Positions 44,029 through 55,721 are shown, counted from the stretch's first letter. The stretch: 64,000 bases of DNA from Membranipora membranacea (GCA_914767715.1 OU612066.1:37482283-37546282); one strand, 5' to 3'. The notes: generated by a model from the sequence alone, not told the origin. Numbers and translations: made by a program.

Positions 44029-45326
44029 ATGGCGGAGCCATCAGCGTTTGCCATCATGCCTAGAAGGAAAAGGGATATTGCCGATGACAAATACCCTGTT
44101 CTTAGTGATGCATCAAGCGAGGAAGACGGGGAAGAAGTTTCTGTTACAACTAGGTCTCCTCTTCCTGCGGATTGTGCAAGAGACATGAAACTTTGGGAGC
44201 CTGCCTCACAGGAACAATGTGTTCTGAAACTTGCTTCTGTAGTGGGAGCCATTTTTGACACTGCCATTAAGCTTGCATGGAGACAGGCACAGAAAAAATG
44301 ATGGCTACATACAACCGGAGATGTGGTACTTTGATCTTATGGAAAACAAACACTTTAGATACCATTGATATAGGAATTATATATCTTTCATCCATGGTCA
44401 ATTAAGGAGCATTGACGGTTGGTACTCCTTGATTGTGTCATCAAATACCTCCGACTACGCTTTCCAGATCCTGTCGGAGAAGATGTTTCTTCTGAATGTG
44501 ATGCATGTGACAGAAGAAGGGGCTGCAATTGTTGATCTTGACTTCCCAATAGCAACCACCCCATACTAAGAAATGATAGGGGGATTCACTGGTGGAGTCA
44601 TAAGTGAAATAAAATGAGGGTGAATATGGAATCTAGAAACTGTCTTCTTTGAAAAAAACTGAAATCAAACACTGAAATCACACACTGAAATCACACACTG
44701 AAATAAACCACTGGAATTGAAGTCGGAATTTGCGACATTCTCTCATTATGTAGTGGTCAAAGATATTTTATTTAATATGTATATTTCAGGCTGGACAATC
44801 CTCAGAGTTCACAACAGGCTGATATGATATTAAGTCACGCCATTTACAATCCTGAGACGTTAGTACAGAAGATGTCACCGGGACAAAGATTAGTAGTACC
44901 TACTAGGGAGCCAGTGTCATGGTTTAAATCAGCTGTTATGGAAAGTGAGACTGTAAGTTTCTGCTCCAGTATAAGTACCAGCCATGTAATATCTTACCCT
45001 CTCCTTATCACACTAAGTTTTATATCCTTATCTGCCCTGCCTATCTCATCCTTCACTTCCCAAGGAAAATTCTGTATTTTCAGGCCAGAGCTCACTCACC
45101 AAGTGGAGTTATCAACAGCGATCACCTGCTCTATGAAATCATGCAAATCAAGGATTCAGACAAGGAGCGACATTATCTCGGCTTTGACTACAGCCAGAAA
45201 AAGAATATGACAGCTATGGAAGAATTCGTCTCCTCTATCATACCAAAATTTGTGCTTAGTTCAGTTGTTAAACAACTGCTGCCACAGCTAGGCTTTGCCC
45301 AGCATAGCCACCAGTCAAAAATTTAA
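44029..45326 (+). pseudogene. unassigned multi-exon gene relic in R copy B
   Basis: Piece 1 (44029-44301) encodes MPRRKRDIADDKYPVLSDAS, then acidic EEDGEEVSVTTRSPLPADCA and VLKLASVVGAIFDTAIKLAW. After a shift, YIQPEMWYFDLMENKHF, NYISFIHGQLRSIDGWYSLI and FQILSEKMFLLNVMHVTEEG continue to a stop near 44568. Piece 2 (about 44791-44957, acceptor ATTTCAG, donor GACT|GTAAGT) has HAIYNPETLVQKMSPGQRLV. Piece 3 (about 45085-45326, acceptor ATTTTCAG) has SGVINSDHLLYEIMQIKDSD and SSIIPKFVLSSVVKQLLPQL before TAA. I do not recognise the family. Because the same sequence is degraded in copy A, it belongs to the R repeat: either its own gene or a captured host gene. Confidence 0.45.
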
Positions 45327-47848
45327 ATGGAGAGTTGTGGCATCAAAACATCTAGCCAGTAGCTTTGAATAAAGTTATATGAGCTCTCAAAATGTAGTGA
45401 GTATCTTCTTCCCCAGCCATCCACCATCAGTGATGACTAATGTTGTTGTTGACCAATCAGGTGCCTTAAAAATATAGCTGAGATCCAACATGCTTATTAG
45501 TATTTATTATTTATTAGAGAACAGAGAGAGCCTGAGAAGAGTAGGCTTTGAAAGGGAGGAGTAACAGGAGAAAGAAAATGCGAGAAAAATATACCAAAAC
45601 AAAACAGCAAAATCTAAGCACAAAAACAGAAGACTTTTAGATAAAATATCTGAACAATTGAGATTTTTGATGGCAACTGGTCAGGCAATGATATGTCAGT
45701 GGTACAGGGTGATATCATTTGAGAAGGTTGAAGCTGTACTTATGGCTGCCTGGATATTGAATGTGGTCTCTCAGCAGAATAAGAACAGGTGGTGGAAGCC
45801 CATCGGAAGGACAGAAAACCAATTGTGTCCACAAAGTGACCCTGCAGAACACACCTGCGTTCTTCAGAAAAGCTATCACTGTTTCTAGAATTTTGCTTTT
45901 CTGGCAATGCTACCTCATGTTTTCAACAGATTACCAGCTTGTTTCATCTTTAAATGGAACGTGAAAAAAAAAAGGATGTTGAGTATATGAGCAGTTAACA
46001 TTTTTGTTGTCAAGCCGTCCAACACTAGTTGAGTTGCAAGAAAAAGCTTGCCAGAAAATTTTTTTTTGGGAAAACCATTGATTTAGAAAACGAGCAGTCA
46101 TCAGAAGCTGACCATGAAAATGACATAACTTATGCTCATGCTAACGAGGATAAGGACAAAGAAATCCCGCTTAAAAACTCAATCCCCTAGTGTAAAACTA
46201 ACAGGGTTTTTGCCATGAGGTTAGAATAGATTTTTCATGGCAGCAGCTTGAAAGAAACTGGTGTGGCTCAGTTGACTAGTTTTCTCTATTTTGATGTCAC
46301 CTTGGACCTTGTCAGAAGGGGATTGTTTTGTTGACTATATGCAAATTGGCTAAAAAACAATCCAGAGCACTTGCTTAGACATCGGCTTATTCAAAAACAA
46401 TCTTCCAGGCCTAAATAATCCATATCATCTACATCAATATTTATATTAAAAGATCCCGCACTGTCAAGCGAGGACTTTCAATACTTTCAAACTCTAAATA
46501 TAAAGCTTGAAATACTTTTTTATTACAACTGTTTGCCATATCCAAGGGGTTAGTGATTTATAGACGCTAGTACCTCTTTTTATCGGTAAACATCTTTGGA
46601 GAGAGATAGACTAAATAAAATTTCTCATTGATTAGTATGCTAGGATTAGTATGCTAGCTAGTATGCATTCCACCAAAGGTGTCCACTTAGCATAATAGAA
46701 CAAAGATGCCTCATGATGCAACCGAGATGGTTGTTTTAATGTATGACTTATAGTTTGGTACATGTTTGAACATGAAAAACCCGTCGCTTCTCAAGTTATA
46801 ATATCTCTCAGGTGACCTAAGCTTTACGCCCCTCGAAGAACTTTATATTAGTAAGCTCAAGACTAAAAGTCTTCGAATGGTTGCCACCTCCAGCACGCCT
46901 GTACTGATACTTGACCAACTTCCATCAGGTTGTTACACTGCCATAAGACAAAGAGTTCAAATCCGTGCCAAATGTTTTAGGGCGGAAAGTGTCAGACTTT
47001 TGAATAGTATACTCTTTACTAGATAACTAAATAGATTGTGTGTCTTTTATTATATTTATTTATTATTTTTGGTGCAATATTTTATAAGTTTTTACTCAGA
47101 GCACATTACACAAACATTTTATTTCTCAGTGAATGAGATGAATACAGTGACATACATAATTAGCAAACCAACAGTCAAAAAACAATCTAACACCACATAT
47201 TTTTAGAGCCATAAAGATAGCCAACAGTTCGATATCCTATCCTATCAAAACCTAGCCAAGGTTTAATGCTACCCAGTCACCAGATATAAAAGCTGTATGA
47301 ATTGGAAGCCAGGTATATGTGAAGAGAACTTGCAAAATGTAATTCTGTCTGTCGGATAATTATGAACGGTAAAACCCAGAGGCTATTATTACATCACCGT
47401 TATATTATTGGCTAGCATAGGGACTTCAGTATGCAGTCTAACAATAATGTACTGCACGAGGTGTGTAGTAGGGTTTATCATGGTTTTCAAACTTTTCCTT
47501 ATTATATAAATGAATATAGGGGTTTTAGGATAACTTTACAACTGAACTCAACATAATCGAAAGTACAGGCTCACTTGAAAGAACAGTCACAAGTATCTAA
47601 CCATCTTATTACATAGCTATCAGTGTAAAGTCTTCTCTACTAGCTGCTAGCATTCGGGGTGATTAGATGGAATTACCCCTCTTTGGGTAGAAGACGACTT
47701 GGCTCTTGTTTATTCAACGCAACATCTTTTTTAGGTTTTAAGCTAGAATTTGTTTATTCCCTTGTGTACCATTGTGTAATGCTTAGGAGCTGGGCTTACT
47801 CCTAAGAAGTCTCCAAGGAAGGACCCACTAAAAATTCTGCGAAGTATC
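44040..47848 (+). repeat. dispersed repeat R, copy B (longest copy)
   Basis: Collinear with copy A (16085-16487 plus 19966-22300) and, over 46370-47848, with copy C. The match ends after CTGCGAAGTATC, where a LINE-like piece begins. Copies B and C share a GCTAGCATTCGGGG...CCCCTCTTTGGGTAGAAG block that copy A lacks. No terminal inverted repeats were recognised. Confidence 0.8.
46801..47165 (+). pseudogene. insertion unique to R copy B with a C-terminal reading frame
   Basis: Copies A and C run without this block (from CTCAAGTTATAA directly on). Its start encodes LSGDLSFTPLEELYISKLKT and, further on, RAKCFRAESVRLLNSILFTR before TAA at about 47022, then an AT-rich tail. It looks like the 3' end of a 5'-truncated retroelement, but the family is not recognised. 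Confidence 0.4.
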
Positions 47849-47967
47849 GAGAAGATAGAGAAGGCATGGAATAGATGGAGAGAGCTGACAGAAGTGCTTT
47901 GTGGTGAGAAAATTCCTAACAACCTCAAGGTCCTGTTGTACAATGTGGTGGAACCGGATATTAGCAT
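47849..47967 (+). pseudogene. short RT-like fragment of a LINE
   Basis: The frame reads EKIEKAWNRWRELTEVLCGE, then KIPNNLKVLLYNVVEP. It resembles the 'W....GVLCD++...LK.K.Y+.V.RP' stretch after the RT palm in some LINEs. It is very short and starts exactly where R copy B ends. Confidence 0.4.
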
Positions 47968-48162
47968 AAGAGATCTAGACAGCAGGTGAAAGAGATTAGC
48001 AAAGGACGCAGACTCGGACTATATCCGGGATGCACGAAGAGAGGGGATCAGAATAAACGTGGACTGAGAGAGAAGCCCAAGGGAGAGACTGACTAAGATA
48101 CATACAGAACTAGGGAGCTAGGAGTACCCATACAACAATACATGTAAGTTGAATACACGACA

Positions 48163-48175
48163 TGGTGTCAGATGT
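48163..48175 (+). other. putative retroelement primer binding site
   Basis: TGGTGTCAGATGT resembles the tRNA-Leu-type PBS (TGGTGTCAGAAGT) of Ty3/gypsy elements. It lies about 140 bases before gag, right after a possible LTR end (...ACACGACA). The LTR start is not identified. Confidence 0.5.
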
Positions 48176-48313
48176 AAACTAGAATTAGAGAGGATTAGCA
48201 TGAGAGTTGAAATTAGAGAAGGAAAAGAGAGTTGAAAGAATTTGAATTTGGCCGAGTGTGACGTCATCGATATAATTTGGCAAGGTTCCCGGTAACTCCT
48301 TAGTATTAAAGCA

Positions 48314-49324
48314 ATGGAAGGAAAATTTGGAAAGGGTGTGAAGACACCAATGTTTAACATTGAGCAAGGAGCAGAGTTAGAGTGCTGGAGAAAGTTCATA
48401 AAGAGGTTTGAGATGGCAGTAATTGGAGCGGGAATCAGGTACAAAGAGTGTGATGGAGTCAAAACAAAGAGATCCGCCAGCACCGAACGTCAACTAATTT
48501 TTGAGGTTGAGCAGAGAAAAGCGGCTCTGCTAGTTGATAGTATGGGGGAACACAGCATGAACATTTTTGAGACATGGTGCATAGAAGTGGAAACCATGCA
48601 ATACGAAAGGCTGAAAACCACGTTCGATGAGCATTTTGCAAGCCGAGAGAATATAGTGGCAACGCGACACAGGATCTTAGGAATGGAACAAAATAGCGAG
48701 GAGAGGTTAGATAAGTTTATCGAGAGAGTAGAAAGGAGAGGAAGTACTTGTCGATGGGGAGGATTAGTAGAGGAGATGAACGTTCAGGTAGTGATAAAAG
48801 GCATGCATGTGGATAAGATAAGAAATGAGTTGCTATTGAAGAAAGACCTGACATTACGAAAAGTAAAGGAGACTTGCAACAGGTAAGAGTCAGCAAGGGC
48901 AGCTTCTAAGATCCTACAAGGAACCGAGCCAAAACCCTTATCAGAAGTGGTTGAAGTAGCGGAGAAACATTCAGGCGACTATAGTCCGGAGGGAGAACAG
49001 GAAAACATAGATAGAGTTGGAGCAAGCAATTGTGGCAGTAGTTTCAACTCGGGATGTAGAAGTCGAGGATATGGGCGAGGCAGAGGAAGAAAAAGAGGCT
49101 GCTACACGTGTGGAGGATTTGCACACGACTATAAGGAATGTAGAGATGAGAAAGAGAGAGAAATGGGAGCGAAAAGTAGAAACATGGACTTTAAGTGCTA
49201 CATTTGTGGAGACACCAGCCATCTAGCGAAATTCTGCCCAAGCCGATTCGGACAAAAAGACCCAAGCAAAAGCAAAGTAAATGCAGTGGTAGGGTATTCG
49301 AGCGAATCAGAGGAATTATTATGA
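48314..49324 (+). pseudogene. Ty3/gypsy gag with nucleocapsid, one internal stop
   Basis: The frame begins MEGKFGKGVKTPMFNIEQGA with the capsid-like part AELECWRKFIKRFEMAVIGA and YERLKTTFDEHFASRENIVA. A single TAA at 48884-48886, probably from a lysine codon, interrupts CNR-ESARAASKIL. The nucleocapsid follows with an Arg/Gly-rich stretch and two CCHC knuckles (CYTCGGFAHDYKEC, CYICGDTSHLAKFC). It ends at TGA 49322-49324, in frame with protease. Gag would build the particle and bind RNA. Confidence 0.85.
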
Positions 49325-49535
49325 CTAAAAGGGAGAAAGAAAAGCGAGGATTTCAAAATAAGATTGAGAGTCGACAAGAAATTGGTTAAGTTTATAGTCG
49401 ACACAGGAGCTGACGTCACTGTGATTACACCAGAGACAGCAAATAGGCTGGGGTTAGAGAGGAAATCAACGATGAGAGAGGTCTTTGATTGTCAAAATAG
49501 CTCAAAAACAGAAAGAGCACACAACTCCAGATAAA
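49325..49535 (+). pseudogene. Ty3/gypsy aspartic protease fragment
   Basis: It continues in the gag frame after TGA: KKSEDFKIRLRVDKKLVKFI, then VDTGADVTVITPETANRLGL. DTGA is the active-site triad of retropepsins, followed by the usual hydrophobic 'VTVI'. The frame fades out at about 49535; RT, RNase H and integrase are absent because the element is 3' truncated. Confidence 0.8.
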
Positions 49536-49783
49536 AATAGCACACAACTCCAGATAGAAACTTATCAAACCTTAAACTCAATAAAGGATCCACTTAATGG
49601 ATCTGACTAACTTCTTAAGTTTGTTTTACAGATTTACTAAACAAATAATATGCTAGATCCCTAGATAATATTTGTCCGTGCCTTTTGAACACAATGGGTG
49701 CCAGATATCACCTGTATTTTGACTGATTTATTCCATAATCTGTCATACTTCTCCTCATAGGACAGGAGACAGAGGTAGAAGAA

Positions 49784-52700
49784 ATGAGTGTAAAAATCCT
49801 TATCCATCTGTCCATTATTTATCAATCCCGTAACAACACCAAAACAGGACGGCTATGCCAATCGATTACCAAATCATTGAATTTTTTTGATCATGTTCAA
49901 AATCATAGCCCAGGATCTGCTAATACCGTTATTAAAAATTTTAGCACCAGATCCTTTACAATTTTACACATCAATATGCGTAGTCTAATCAGCAAAATGC
50001 CTTTGTTTGAAGTACCGCTAGCTCAACTCAATGTTCATTTTTCATGTCATTTCAGAGACATGGTTTTCACAAAATGACTTTTTAGAGAAGTATACACTTT
50101 AAGGCTATAAAATGTTTCGTAGATCTCGGTTTCATGGTGCTGGCGGTGGAATTGCTTTATATGTATCAGAGGAGTTTGAGACTAGTGTGGCAGATAATCA
50201 GTTGTCTGGATCGGAGGCTTTGGTGGTTCGTATGACTTGTTCTTGCCGCCCAGTCTGCTCTCTGTACTGGCAGTCTATCACCCCCTTTCGGTGGGGGGGA
50301 GGGGGGTGGGCCGCCTATCAACTATATAGTTGTTGGTGATCTTAATTTTGACTTAAATCCTTCAAATGAAACTGTTAACTTTACCCTGGACTATATGACA
50401 ATTATGAGCATGAATGGCGTCTTTAATATTATTGAGTTGGCAACACGATGCGGCCGAACAAAAGACAGCATTTTAGATCATACTCTGGTCAAAGACACCA
50501 GTAACGAAATTCTGTCATGTACAGTAAAACTGACTTGATAGCTGATCATTTTTCGGTTATTAGCTCCATTGCGTTTTCAAACACATGGAAGACAAATTTT
50601 AATTACTAAGCTTGATCCGAACACACTTTACAAGAAAGCTGTTGACCCCAAAGTATGGCAGGGTGCACTCAATAGCAGTAATCAAAACTACACCTTTGAA
50701 ATTTTTACAAATACTCTCAGAAAATAGTAACTGAGTCATCAAATTAGAAAGCTAAGCAAAAAATATACTTTTTAAAAGCCTTGGATGACGCTCAAAATCT
50801 TCAAATTGACCCAACAGCGATAAGAACTTGCCCGAAAATCCATGGATGAGCCTTTTAACAGGAAACTGCTTCAAAAATATTCTAAGATAAAAAATGTGAC
50901 ATGTAATATCATCAAAGATGCAAAAACAGAATTTAACAAAACTGAATTTGAAAATGTAAAATCGAATTAAAATGAGAAATGGGCTTTTGTAAATCGACTT
51001 TTAAACAGAAAAGCAGACAAGTCATCAATACCAAGCTGTATTGAAACAAATAGACATAGGTACACATCTGAAAATGAAATTGCTGAATGTTTAAACAATT
51101 TTTTTACGAGCGTAGGTTCTGGCTTGGCAGCTAAATTACCTGAATGTGGAGCTGACCCGTTATCATACTTATCAAAATATGACAAAATTAACAATTTTGA
51201 CTGCTTAGAAATTACAAACGACATTACAGAGAGTGTCATAAATAATTCTTCTGCGAAAAAAGCAGTTGGGTACGATGGGATTTCCATGAAACTCATTATA
51301 GTAAATAAAAATGCTATCAGCCCAATCTTGACCCACATGATCAATCTTATTGTTCTAACATCAAAATTCCCAAATAGCCAGAAAATTGCCAGAGTACGAC
51401 CACTGCATAAAAAAGGTGACTAATATGACTGTAACATTATTGGCCGATACCAATGTTAACTGCAATATCTAAAATTGCGGAAAAAGTATTAACTATCCAA
51501 CTACGTTTTTATTTGGAAAATTCTGATATTTCAACTGACAGCCAGTTCGGATATGTGAAAAGCGGAACACAACATCTGCTATATCTAGACTAACGGAACA
51601 CCTGTACGACAGGTTTAATAACAGTAAAATTACAAGCGATATTTGTAGACCTCAGCAAGGCTTTTGATACCATCAACCATGGTATTTTAATCAAAAAATT
51701 GCCTTTTTATAATTTCAAAAAGGATGCATTTGATTTCTTGAAGTCTGATTAGAAAACAGAAAACAATTTGTCAGAATCAACGATCATTACAGTACAATGG
51801 AAAAGGTCAATATAGGAGTTCCTCAGTGATCTGTATAAGGTCCAATTCTATTTTTAATATTTATTAATGATGAGGTTATACACGCGCCAATGTTTAAATA
51901 TATTCTCTTTGCCGTCAACACAAATATACTTTCAAATGGTCCCGAAATTTTAAACTCAAATGTTCATGAAATTGAACAGCGGTGCTTGGGTTATAAATTG
52001 ATTTTCAACAATACAAAAACATTTCAGGTTTCATGGATAAAAATTTGCACTGAATATCTCAGCATTCACCTTGAGATGAGAGCATTATTTTTAAATCACA
52101 TATTTTAGAAGTTTGTCGGAAATTGAACTACATCCTATTTTTAATGCCTAATGTACAACCATATCTCAATATTCTACGATGATCAATTTGTATTACACAT
52201 TCTTTTATCCACATTTAATTCATGGTATTGAGTTTTATGGTCATGCCGCAAGTTGTCATCTCAATCACATATATTTACTTCAAAAATCAGCTCTGCATGT
52301 CATACTCAAAATCCGCCCATGTGGTCATGTGAACTCTTTCTTTTCTGAGTATCAAATTATGCCCATTGAAATGCTTTTTAAATACCGCTATTTGTTACTT
52401 TTTAATAATACGAGCCTTAATGGGGAGATGGAAAGCCATTACAGCCACTAGTTCAAAGGAAAAATTTGCCCCTAAGAGAGCCAATAATTGTAAAAGGGAG
52501 AGGTCACTGCTAACCACAGGTGTTAACCTGTGGAATTCACACCTTCTTGGGGAGGAGGGTGCGGCTCCTTCTGCTTTGCGGTGGGAGGTTGGCATCCTCG
52601 CTGTGGGGGTGTGGTTCGCTTCTTGACGAGTAGGCTGCATGTCTGGGCTTGCCTTGGGGACAGTAGTCCTTCGTTTTCCCGACAATCGGATGGTCACCAC

Positions 52701-52790
52701 ACTAGTCCTGGACTAATCTGACCATGCCGCTGCCTTATATAATTTCACTATTTTAGTCCATTGACTTTAAATACAATAAATTGTTGCAGA
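49784..52790 (+). pseudogene. CR1/L2-like non-LTR retrotransposon with many breaks
   Basis: Apurinic-like endonuclease pieces come first: FTILHINMRSLISKMPLFEV, GAGGGIALYVSEEFE, VGDLNFDLNPSNET, then the 'DH' block ADHFSVISS. RT pieces follow: KAVGYDGISMKLI, FPNSQKIARVRPLHKKGD, VDLSKAFDTINHGILIKKL (typical of CR1/L2-group RT), YYTFFYPHLIHGIEFYGHA and LLQKSALHVILKIR. The end of ORF2 is GVNLWNSHLL near 52545. A GC-rich 3' region and an A-rich tail (around 52795-52812) follow. Stops and frameshifts occur every few hundred bases; no RNase H is seen. Confidence 0.82.
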
Positions 52791-52812
52791 AACCAAAAAA
52801 AAAAGAAAAAAG

Positions 52813-53344
52813 AGATACAGGAGGATATCTCAGGACATGGATATTCATCTGATTTGGTTTTGTCTGCCATCATAGGTCAAACCTTATTCAACGGTATTAA
52901 TTCAGCCATACTAGGTGACCTAATTACACAACTTGTTTCTTCATCAGAAACTCAGAGCTTATTTATGACCCTCTTGTGGTTAAAAACAACCATCATTTTT
53001 GAAGAGAAAGTGGTTAAAGCGAAATAATATCGATTCCTAAGCGCCAGCAGTCACCTAGCATTATTGGATGAAATATGGTTAGGGTGAAATTCTATCCATA
53101 TTCTCGAGCGCCCGAGTTAACCTAGAGACCTAAAGACCAGAGATTTTATCTATGCCCTCCTTGATGACTTTCATGTTTGGTATGGTAATACTATGATGAA
53201 TACTCAGTGTGAGAAGAGATGTATGAATACCTCAGGTAATTTTTATTATGCTTTAGCTTGATCTTACCTATAAAATACTACATAGATGTCTGCATGTTGA
53301 TGTGTGGTATATGGTCTGATGATGATGTGGAGTGTCAAGTACCA
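52813..53344. other. non-coding flank between LINE and LTIR-2
   Basis: The frame 52761-53027 has no recognised motif. Nothing else is seen. Confidence 0.45.
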
Positions 53345-53700
53345 TAGGCCAGAAGCAGCCTAGCTGTAACAGCTCTATAAAAAAATGGCACGGACAATTT
53401 TTGATGGCAGGAAACTGATCGCATATTATGCTTCATTGATGTTTCTTCTGTAAAATTCACCGGGTGTACCCAGTTGTAGTGGTCATATTTAGAAATTAAA
53501 AGGTGTTTTGTTTTTGCATCATATGTGTGTGGGCATAACTCCTATTCTGTGTAATATTACTAATCTAATCTTCAGGGAATTCCAGGTTGAAACTGCATTG
53601 TGGGGATTTTGTTGACTTGCCAATTTATTTACCAAGTAAACTTGCAGAAGTCTGCTCGTGTTAGATCAGGACAAATTAAAAATTTTCAATAAGTATAATG
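53345..53700 (+). repeat. LTIR-2 left terminal inverted repeat
   Basis: About 350 bp, pairing with 54965-55319. It includes GGGTGTACCCAGTTGTAGTG, the motif also central to the satellite units. Confidence 0.85.
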
Positions 53701-53739
53701 TCAGATCTTTATGAGGTTAGTATGATACTGTTTTGCGGC

Positions 53740-54600
53740 AGCATATCCGCAATATTTCAAAAAATTGCATATAATAAGTGAAATGTTAAGAATTCAATAA
53801 AAGGTGTTTCTAGGGTGGAACAACGTGCTGAATCCAATATTAAGGGTGTACCCAGGGTTGTAGCAATCATGTCAGCGGCAGCGCAGCAGCATATCCTCAT
53901 TTCCTCTAAAGATTGCTTTTAATGAGTGAAATATTAAGAGTTAAATAAAATGTGTTTCGAGGGTATAATAACGTGCTGAATATAAAGAAATAAGGGTGCA
54001 ACCTAGAACAAGTTTGTTCCAATTGCCTGCATGCCTGTTGCTCCCGATCCACTGGTCAAGCCGCGGCGTGACTAGTGGATTGGAAGCAACTCGGAATGCA
54101 GGCAAATGGACCAAACTTGGTCTAGTGCACCCAGTCGTAGCAATCATGTCAGCGGAAGATTGGCAGCGCGGCAGCATATCGCAATTTTTCTCAAAATTAC
54201 TTATAATAAGTGAAATGTTACGAGTTTTAAACAAGGGTATATCTAGGGTAGAACAACGTGCTGAATCTAAAACTGAGAGTGTACCCGGTTGTAGCAATCA
54301 TGTCAGCGGCAGCGCGGCAGCATACCTGCAATTTTCTTCACAATCGGTTAGGTAAGTGAAATGTTAAGTGATTAATATGGTCAGCAGGAAACACGACTAT
54401 ATGTATGATTTTAACAAGATATTCTATCACATCATTTTAAAAGGTGGTCAGCGACAGCACTAAATCTCAATGAGAACAAGACAGAAAGCAGCCTAGACGT
54501 CAGACAAATTTGATGTAGGAAAAAAGTGTGTACCCAGTTGAAGAGGTCAGCCGCAGCACTACTGCATATCCCAAATATTCACACTATCGATATGTGATTA
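53740..54600 (+). repeat. short satellite array in LTIR-2, about 3-5 units of 145-160 bp
   Basis: Units with TCTAGGGTxxAxxAACGTGCTGAAT start at about 53809, 53957 and 54242, each with GTACCCxxxGTTGTAGCAAT, GTCAGCGGCAGCG and GCAGCATAT. They are shorter and more diverged than the units of LTIR-1. The second unit is split by a 125-bp foldback element. Confidence 0.88.
53997..54129. mobile_element. 125-bp foldback MITE with TGCA target duplication
   Basis: 54001-54125 has arms CTAGAACAAGTTTGTTCC... and CTAGACCAAGTTTGGTCC... (inverse), about 30 bp with a few mismatches, plus inner GTTGCTCC / GGAAGCAAC and ATCCACT / AGTGGAT. TGCA flanks it on both sides (53997-54000, 54126-54129) and the satellite unit resumes exactly after it. 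Confidence 0.85.
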
Positions 54601-54964
54601 GTGGGAAGTCAAGAGTCTGATGCAGTTGACACAAGTCAAGACTATAGTCCTGGGTTCTACATTGTATATGTTTTATCATTGCATGAGGTGGTTGGTGAGA
54701 GACAGCGCTACCGCATATCACCATATCATGTCATTAGCATGTTAGGAAAGTATGCGAAGCTGGCATATCTAAGTTTTTCAGACTCTGACCGTTGGGTTTC
54801 TTTACTGAAAAGTGAGGCAATCATTGAACTCTTTGCTCATGTGTAATGCAAAAGATATCCAGCCGAAAAATGACGTAAGAGGCAATTGAAACATCAAAAA
54901 TGTTGTTGGTAATTGCCCCAAGACAGTGGTCTTAAGACCATACAATATCATACTAGTCCAATAA

Positions 54965-55319
54965 GAAGTTTGACATAATTCAATTTAAATTTTTCAATTT
55001 GTGCTGGTCTGATACGAGCAGACTTCTCTACAAGTTTACTTCATGAATTAATTGCCATGTCAACAAACCCCACAATGCAATTTCAACCTGGAATTCCCTG
55101 ATGATTAGATTTGTGAGACTACACAGAATAGGAGTTATTTCCCCACACATATAATGCCAAAACAAAACACCTTTTAATTTCTAAATATGACCACTACAAC
55201 TGGGTACACCCAGTGAATTTTACAGAACATACACCAATGAAGTATAAAACGAGATCAATATCCTGCCATCAAATATTGTCCGTGCCATAACAACTTATGC
55301 TATAGCTGCTTCTGGCCTA
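54965..55319 (-). repeat. LTIR-2 right terminal inverted repeat
   Basis: Inverse of 53345-53700. The outer 130 bp also match the right end of LTIR-1 at 8700-8825. Confidence 0.85.
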
Positions 55320-55325
55320 CTACGT

Positions 55326-55649
55326 ATGTATTATGGTATATTTCGCAAGGTAATTGTGACCCTGTGTTCAGCAGCTGTCGTAGAACATAAAGAATTCATA
55401 CCAAATGAATTTTTTGAAGCATTTTGTCAAACAATCCTTCAAATCATTGTATTTAACAAATGGATAACCTTTGATATTCCTAAAACAACGATGCAACAAG
55501 TGCAAATAGCTATATATGTTATCATGGCCTTCGAGATGAGACAGTGTCGCGTGCAGGTACATTCATCTACATGTTCAAAATGTTCAGTACCATGTTTGAG
55601 GCTCCAATGGGTACTAAGTATCAGCATTATATTAACAACCACTGTTTAA
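55326..55649 (+). CDS. unassigned ORF, 107 aa
   Basis: The frame MYYGIFRKVIVTLCSAAVVE...NEFFEAFCQTILQIIVFNKW is open and partly hydrophobic. No family is recognised, and it begins right at the border of LTIR-2. It could be an exon; a possible last exon lies at about 56259-56314 (TTATTTCAG then GLKRVKFVPGNKSS, stop), followed by an AATAAAA signal. Support is weak. Confidence 0.2.
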   Translation: MYYGIFRKVIVTLCSAAVVEHKEFIPNEFFEAFCQTILQIIVFNKWITFDIPKTTMQQVQIAIYVIMAFEMRQCRVQVHSSTCSKCSVPCLRLQWVLSISIILTTTV

Positions 55650-55721
55650 CTAAAACGTCTATGTCATTTTTGCTCAATCAAAACAAGTGATGAGTATAGA
55701 CAAATATGTCAAATACCTTCC

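Larger units (their letters stand above)
53345..55319. mobile_element. LTIR-2: 1,975-bp non-autonomous relative of LTIR-1
   Basis: TAGGCCAGAAGCAGCCTAGC at the left is mirrored by TAGGCCAGAAGCAGCTATAG read from 55319. The inverted ends extend about 350 bp (53345-53700 and 54965-55319), with shared landmarks GGCACGGACAAT, CACCGGGTGTACCCAGTTGT, TAACTCCTATTCTGTGTA and GGAATTCCAGGTTGAAA. Outside lie CCA (53342-53344) and CTA (55320-55322), a possible 3-bp duplication with one change. The interior holds satellite units, a small foldback insert and no transposase. The frame at 54601-54846 has no known content. Confidence 0.85.

Noticed and set aside
47743-47967. 74-aa minus-strand frame
   Set aside because: It is antisense to the R repeat end and the short RT-like piece on the plus strand.
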